DNA of 8,137 nt, taken from an uncultured Collinsella sp. Its GTDB lineage: Bacteria > Actinomycetota > Coriobacteriia > Coriobacteriales > Coriobacteriaceae. Positions 6,093-8,137 of this stretch are shown here, one piece after another (the first letter of the stretch is position 1; each line of letters opens with the position of its first letter). The stretch spans positions 1 through 8,137 of the forward strand of contig CATYDM010000060.1 in the NCBI GenBank assembly GCA_958405195.1, read 5' to 3'. The notes below the pieces were generated by a model that ran no database searches, was not told the origin of the DNA, and was given only the letters and a program-made list of their open reading frames with translations. Made by a program: the position numbers and the translations under genes.

Positions 6093-6986
6093 CTAGAGCA
6101 AGGTAACGCTAAAACTGCGCTTGTCCGTCTCGCCCGGGGCCAGGGTGATGGTGTTGACCTTGTGCTCAAAGACATCGTCCTCGGTGTCCATGGTGGTATG
6201 ACCGGTCCAAGGCTCGAGCGCCACAAACGGAGCGTCGTTGGCGGCAGACCACACGCCAATGTACTTAAAGCCCTCAAAGTCGATCTTGACGCCGTGGCCC
6301 GACTTGCGGCCGCGCAGCGTGAGCGTGGAGCCCGGGGTATCGGTGAACATGATGGCGTCGTTATCGAAGCTGCGGTGCGTGATGGGCAGCACGTCCGAGT
6401 TATCGGGAGCCTTGTAGCTACCCTCGAACGTCATAAGACCGTCGGGCGTGATGATGGGAGCCTCGTTCGTCCAAGCCTCGGTAAACGCCAGCTCGTAATC
6501 CTCGAACGCCTCGTCCTCGGCACCGGGGGCGGGCACGTTAAATGCGGGGTGGCCGCCCACCGAGAACGGCAGGTCCACATCGCCGGTATTGGTGACGGCA
6601 AAGGTCTGCGTGAGGGTGGCGTCGCCGGTCAGGGCATAGGTCATGTTGAGCTTAAAGTGGAACGGAAAGGCCTTGAGCGACTCGGGCGTATCGGTGATCT
6701 CGTAAGTTACCGAGGAGCCGTCCTCCGAAACCTCGATCAGCTCGTGCTCGACGATGCGCGCGAGTCCGTGGCGCGGCATCTCGCAGGTGCCGGCCGCAGA
6801 CGCTGCCGTGTTGTTGCGCAGCGAACCCACAATGGGGAACAGGATGGGCGCGTGCTTGCCCCAAAAGGCGGGGTCGCCCTGCCACAGATACTCGTTGCCG
6901 TTGAGGGCAAGGCTCGTGAGCTGGGCGCCCATGGAATCGATGGCCGCGGTGAGGCCGCCGCGCTTGATGGTAGTGACGGTAGACAT
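6093..6986 (-). CDS. Aldose 1-epimerase family protein (LacX-like mutarotase)
   Basis: Predicted cytoplasmic beta-sandwich enzyme of the galactose-mutarotase superfamily, which interconverts alpha and beta anomers of sugars. The 297-residue length fits the LacX/YeaD-like branch. Typical blocks: NEYLWQGDPAFWGKHAPILF (31-50), FPIVGSLRN (Arg57), MPRHGLAR (His73), VGGHPAFN (His146, the likely acid) and VALEPWTG (Glu258, the likely base). All catalytic positions appear intact. The ATG at 6984-6986 has GGAGGA about seven bases upstream; the frame extends to a TTG at 7008-7010 but without a suitable site. It follows the hypothetical membrane protein gene by 79 bases and ends in TAG before the long inverted repeat. 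The actual sugar is unknown, and no sugar-catabolic genes are adjacent to point to one. Confidence 0.92.
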   Translation of the reverse strand: MSTVTTIKRGGLTAAIDSMGAQLTSLALNGNEYLWQGDPAFWGKHAPILFPIVGSLRNNTAASAAGTCEMPRHGLARIVEHELIEVSEDGSSVTYEITDTPESLKAFPFHFKLNMTYALTGDATLTQTFAVTNTGDVDLPFSVGGHPAFNVPAPGAEDEAFEDYELAFTEAWTNEAPIITPDGLMTFEGSYKAPDNSDVLPITHRSFDNDAIMFTDTPGSTLTLRGRKSGHGVKIDFEGFKYIGVWSAANDAPFVALEPWTGHTTMDTEDDVFEHKVNTITLAPGETDKRSFSVTLL

Positions 6987-7006
6987 GCTACTTCCTCCAA
7001 AAGTAA

Positions 7007-7029
7007 ACAATAGTGTCGAGGGCTATTGT
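7007..7029. promoter_or_regulatory. Inverted repeat upstream of the epimerase gene, possible operator
   Basis: ACAATAG and CTATTGT are perfect 7-bp inverted arms separated by nine bases, a spacing that suits a dimeric regulator. The repeat sits about ten bases before the GGAGGA site. Because TTACTTTT follows on the minus strand, it might alternatively be a weak terminator for the gene ending at 7066, but the AT-rich stem argues against that. Confidence 0.38.
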
Positions 7030-7065
7030 CCCACTCTTGGCGGCGGGGTTGAGCGACAGGCGCAG

Positions 7066-7935
7066 TTATTGAGCAATAGCGTAAAGGTCAAACCCGCCCT
7101 GCGGAGTGCTATCGACCGTATCGGGCGCCTGCGAGTTAAAGCTCACGGGAACCATGCGCTTTGAGGCGCGGAAGCGCGTGCCGTCGGTGGCGACGGGCGG
7201 TTCGTCGACGGTGAGCTCGTAGTCGCCGGGCTTGAGCTCGATGCCGTCACCAGCGGAATTGACGTATTGATACTCGTCAATCGTCTGCCCTTTGAGCGTA
7301 CGCCCCACGATGTGGATGAGCATTTGGCTGTCGCCACGCGCGGTGTCCCACATCGCGCCGTCCTTGACCTCGACCGACACATGTACCGAGCGCGTGCGGC
7401 TGAGCGATTGCTCGACAGACATCTCGACCTTGGCGGCGTCTTGACGCTGCTGCTCGACATGGCTCCAAACGCTACCGATTGCCGAGCAGGCGATAACGCC
7501 GGCCATGAAGGCGATGAGGATGGGGCCGAGCGGAGAACGGCGGCCCGCGTCTTCCTCACGAGCCAGGTCGGGGCGATGTGTGGGCGCAAGCGCCTGGGCG
7601 CCTTGCGCGGGCACGTCGAGAATGCTGAAGGATGCCGTGCTGTCGGGGTCGATGGTGTGACGCGGCTGCGGGATCTTTGCCGGCGAGATGGACATGTCCG
7701 CCGGCTCACCGAGTGTGGCCGTGGCATCGGCCTTAGCCTCATCGGCCTCGGCTTGGGCCCAAGCCTGCTCAAAGGTCAGGGGCTCGGCGGCATCGGAGGC
7801 GGCATCAGGCTCGACAGCGGCATCGTTACCGGTCTCGTCTTCGTCGCTCGACACGTCACGCGGCGCGGGCTCGTCCCACTCCTCGTCCGGAGCCTCGCCC
7901 TCGCTATACCACCATTCAAAGTTATCGATATCCAT
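7066..7935 (-). CDS. Hypothetical single-pass membrane protein with acidic N-terminal tail
   Basis: I do not recognise this 289-residue protein. Residues 1-130 are strongly acidic, rich in Asp, Glu and Ala, and probably disordered, opening with a Trp/Tyr cluster FEWWY (6-10). Arg132-Arg133 then precede one hydrophobic segment (about 136-157). This arrangement suggests that the N-terminus is cytoplasmic and the last ~130 residues are outside. The outer part alternates beta-strand-like stretches (VHVSVEV, MLIHIVG, GDYELTV) and includes ELKPGDYEL, a phrase like those in small Ig-like or transthyretin-like beta-sandwich domains. That fold is only a guess. The ATG at 7933-7935 has AAGGGG about eight bases upstream, within a GGGGCGCCCC palindrome. 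It ends in TAA and probably shares a transcript with the epimerase gene. Confidence 0.8.
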   Translation of the reverse strand: MDIDNFEWWYSEGEAPDEEWDEPAPRDVSSDEDETGNDAAVEPDAASDAAEPLTFEQAWAQAEADEAKADATATLGEPADMSISPAKIPQPRHTIDPDSTASFSILDVPAQGAQALAPTHRPDLAREEDAGRRSPLGPILIAFMAGVIACSAIGSVWSHVEQQRQDAAKVEMSVEQSLSRTRSVHVSVEVKDGAMWDTARGDSQMLIHIVGRTLKGQTIDEYQYVNSAGDGIELKPGDYELTVDEPPVATDGTRFRASKRMVPVSFNSQAPDTVDSTPQGGFDLYAIAQ

Positions 7936-7976
7936 ACGGGGCGCCCCTTAGGCCTCGCAAATAAACACTTGTTAGC

Positions 7977-7982
7977 CTTATA
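7977..7982 (-). promoter_or_regulatory. Possible -10 element for the hypothetical gene
   Basis: TATAAG on the minus strand lies about 41 bases before the ATG of the hypothetical membrane protein gene. No good -35 hexamer is found 16-18 bases further upstream, so this is a weak call based on position and base composition alone. Confidence 0.22.
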
Positions 7983-8003
7983 CCCGCAGATGGCGCTGGA
8001 GCT

Positions 8004-8043
8004 CGCACGGAATGCGATAAAGGGACTGCTCCTTTGTCGCATC
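8004..8043 (+). repeat. Dispersed hairpin repeat, copy 2 (REP-like)
   Basis: CGCACGGAAT followed by an 11-bp stem, TGCGATAAAGG pairing with CCTTTGTCGCA through one T-G wobble, around a 7-base loop (hairpin 8012-8042). It is the partner of 1409-1448, in the same orientation and at equal length. Stem differences between the copies keep the pairing. It lies 45 bases before the candidate insertion-sequence end. Confidence 0.7.
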
Positions 8044-8087
8044 GAAGTTGCGGTGGAATAGTTCCTGTTTGCACGCCCACTCGGGGG

Positions 8088-8137
8088 TGCGGACAGAAAG
8101 TTGGACCGTGAAGCGGTCCGGACTGGAGGTTCGCATG
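8088..8137 (+). mobile_element. Possible left end of an IS3/IS150-type insertion sequence (partial)
   Basis: The stretch starting TGCGGACAGAAAGTTGGACC resembles the terminal repeats of IS150-group IS3 elements, which begin with TG and carry an AAGTTGGAC core. It is followed 47 bases on by a ribosome binding site and ATG, the usual spacing for the first transposase ORF. A hairpin GGACCG / CGGTCC (8103-8119) lies between. The assignment is from memory of the family and the element is cut off by the window, so no right end or target duplication can be seen. Confidence 0.38.
8135..8137 (+). CDS. Start codon of a plus-strand gene cut by the window edge
   Basis: The window ends in ATG, preceded by GGAGG five bases upstream (8125-8129), a strong ribosome binding site. 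This would be the only plus-strand gene in the window. If the neighbouring sequence is an IS3-type end, the gene would be the transposase ORF A; otherwise its identity is unknown. Confidence 0.45.

Noticed and set aside
7938..7947. GGGGCGCCCC palindrome over the ribosome binding site of the hypothetical gene
   Set aside because: It has no loop and cannot form a stable intramolecular hairpin; a short GC palindrome is expected by chance here.

Overview
The window looks like a chromosomal segment of a GC-rich member of the Actinomycetota, most likely a Coriobacteriia gut bacterium such as Collinsella. This is inferred from the roughly 60% GC feel, the style of the proteins and strong Shine-Dalgarno sites; no 16S or other diagnostic gene is present. 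All seven confident genes are on the minus strand and are read from right to left. Most of the window is ordinary metabolism and translation; no phage, CRISPR or obvious defence system is visible.

In transcription order: at the far right (8088-8137) there is what may be the left end of an IS3/IS150-type insertion sequence. It ends in a ribosome binding site and an ATG, so a plus-strand gene starts at the last three bases. At 7936-8087 there is a spacer holding one copy of a repeated hairpin. At 7066-7935 is an unrecognised single-pass membrane protein with an acidic disordered N-terminus. At 6093-6986 is a LacX-like aldose 1-epimerase family protein, which ends at a striking long inverted repeat with a bidirectional terminator at its core (5968-6066).

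A polar amino-acid ABC importer operon follows: Tat/lipoprotein-type solute-binding protein (4903-5829), an unusually long permease (3745-4893) and a GlnQ-type ATPase (2937-3722). After a probable weak terminator comes an M20 zinc carboxypeptidase/amidohydrolase (1449-2864). Its position suggests that the importer may bring in a blocked amino acid or short peptide which the hydrolase opens, but this is inference.

The last gene is prfA, peptide chain release factor 1 (153-1220). Its leader (1221-1414) contains a candidate 8-codon leader ORF ending in TAG, and its 3' side carries a hairpin directly after the stop and then a good terminator. Five of the seven complete genes, including prfA, end in TAG and none in TGA, which is unusual for a GC-rich genome and gives the RF1 gene some interest here.

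The most notable non-coding structures are two hairpin repeats with compensatory base changes (1409-1448 and 8004-8043), the long inverted repeat at 5968-6066, and the shared GACC-AGAA-GGTC terminator core at 47-78 and 5996-6037.
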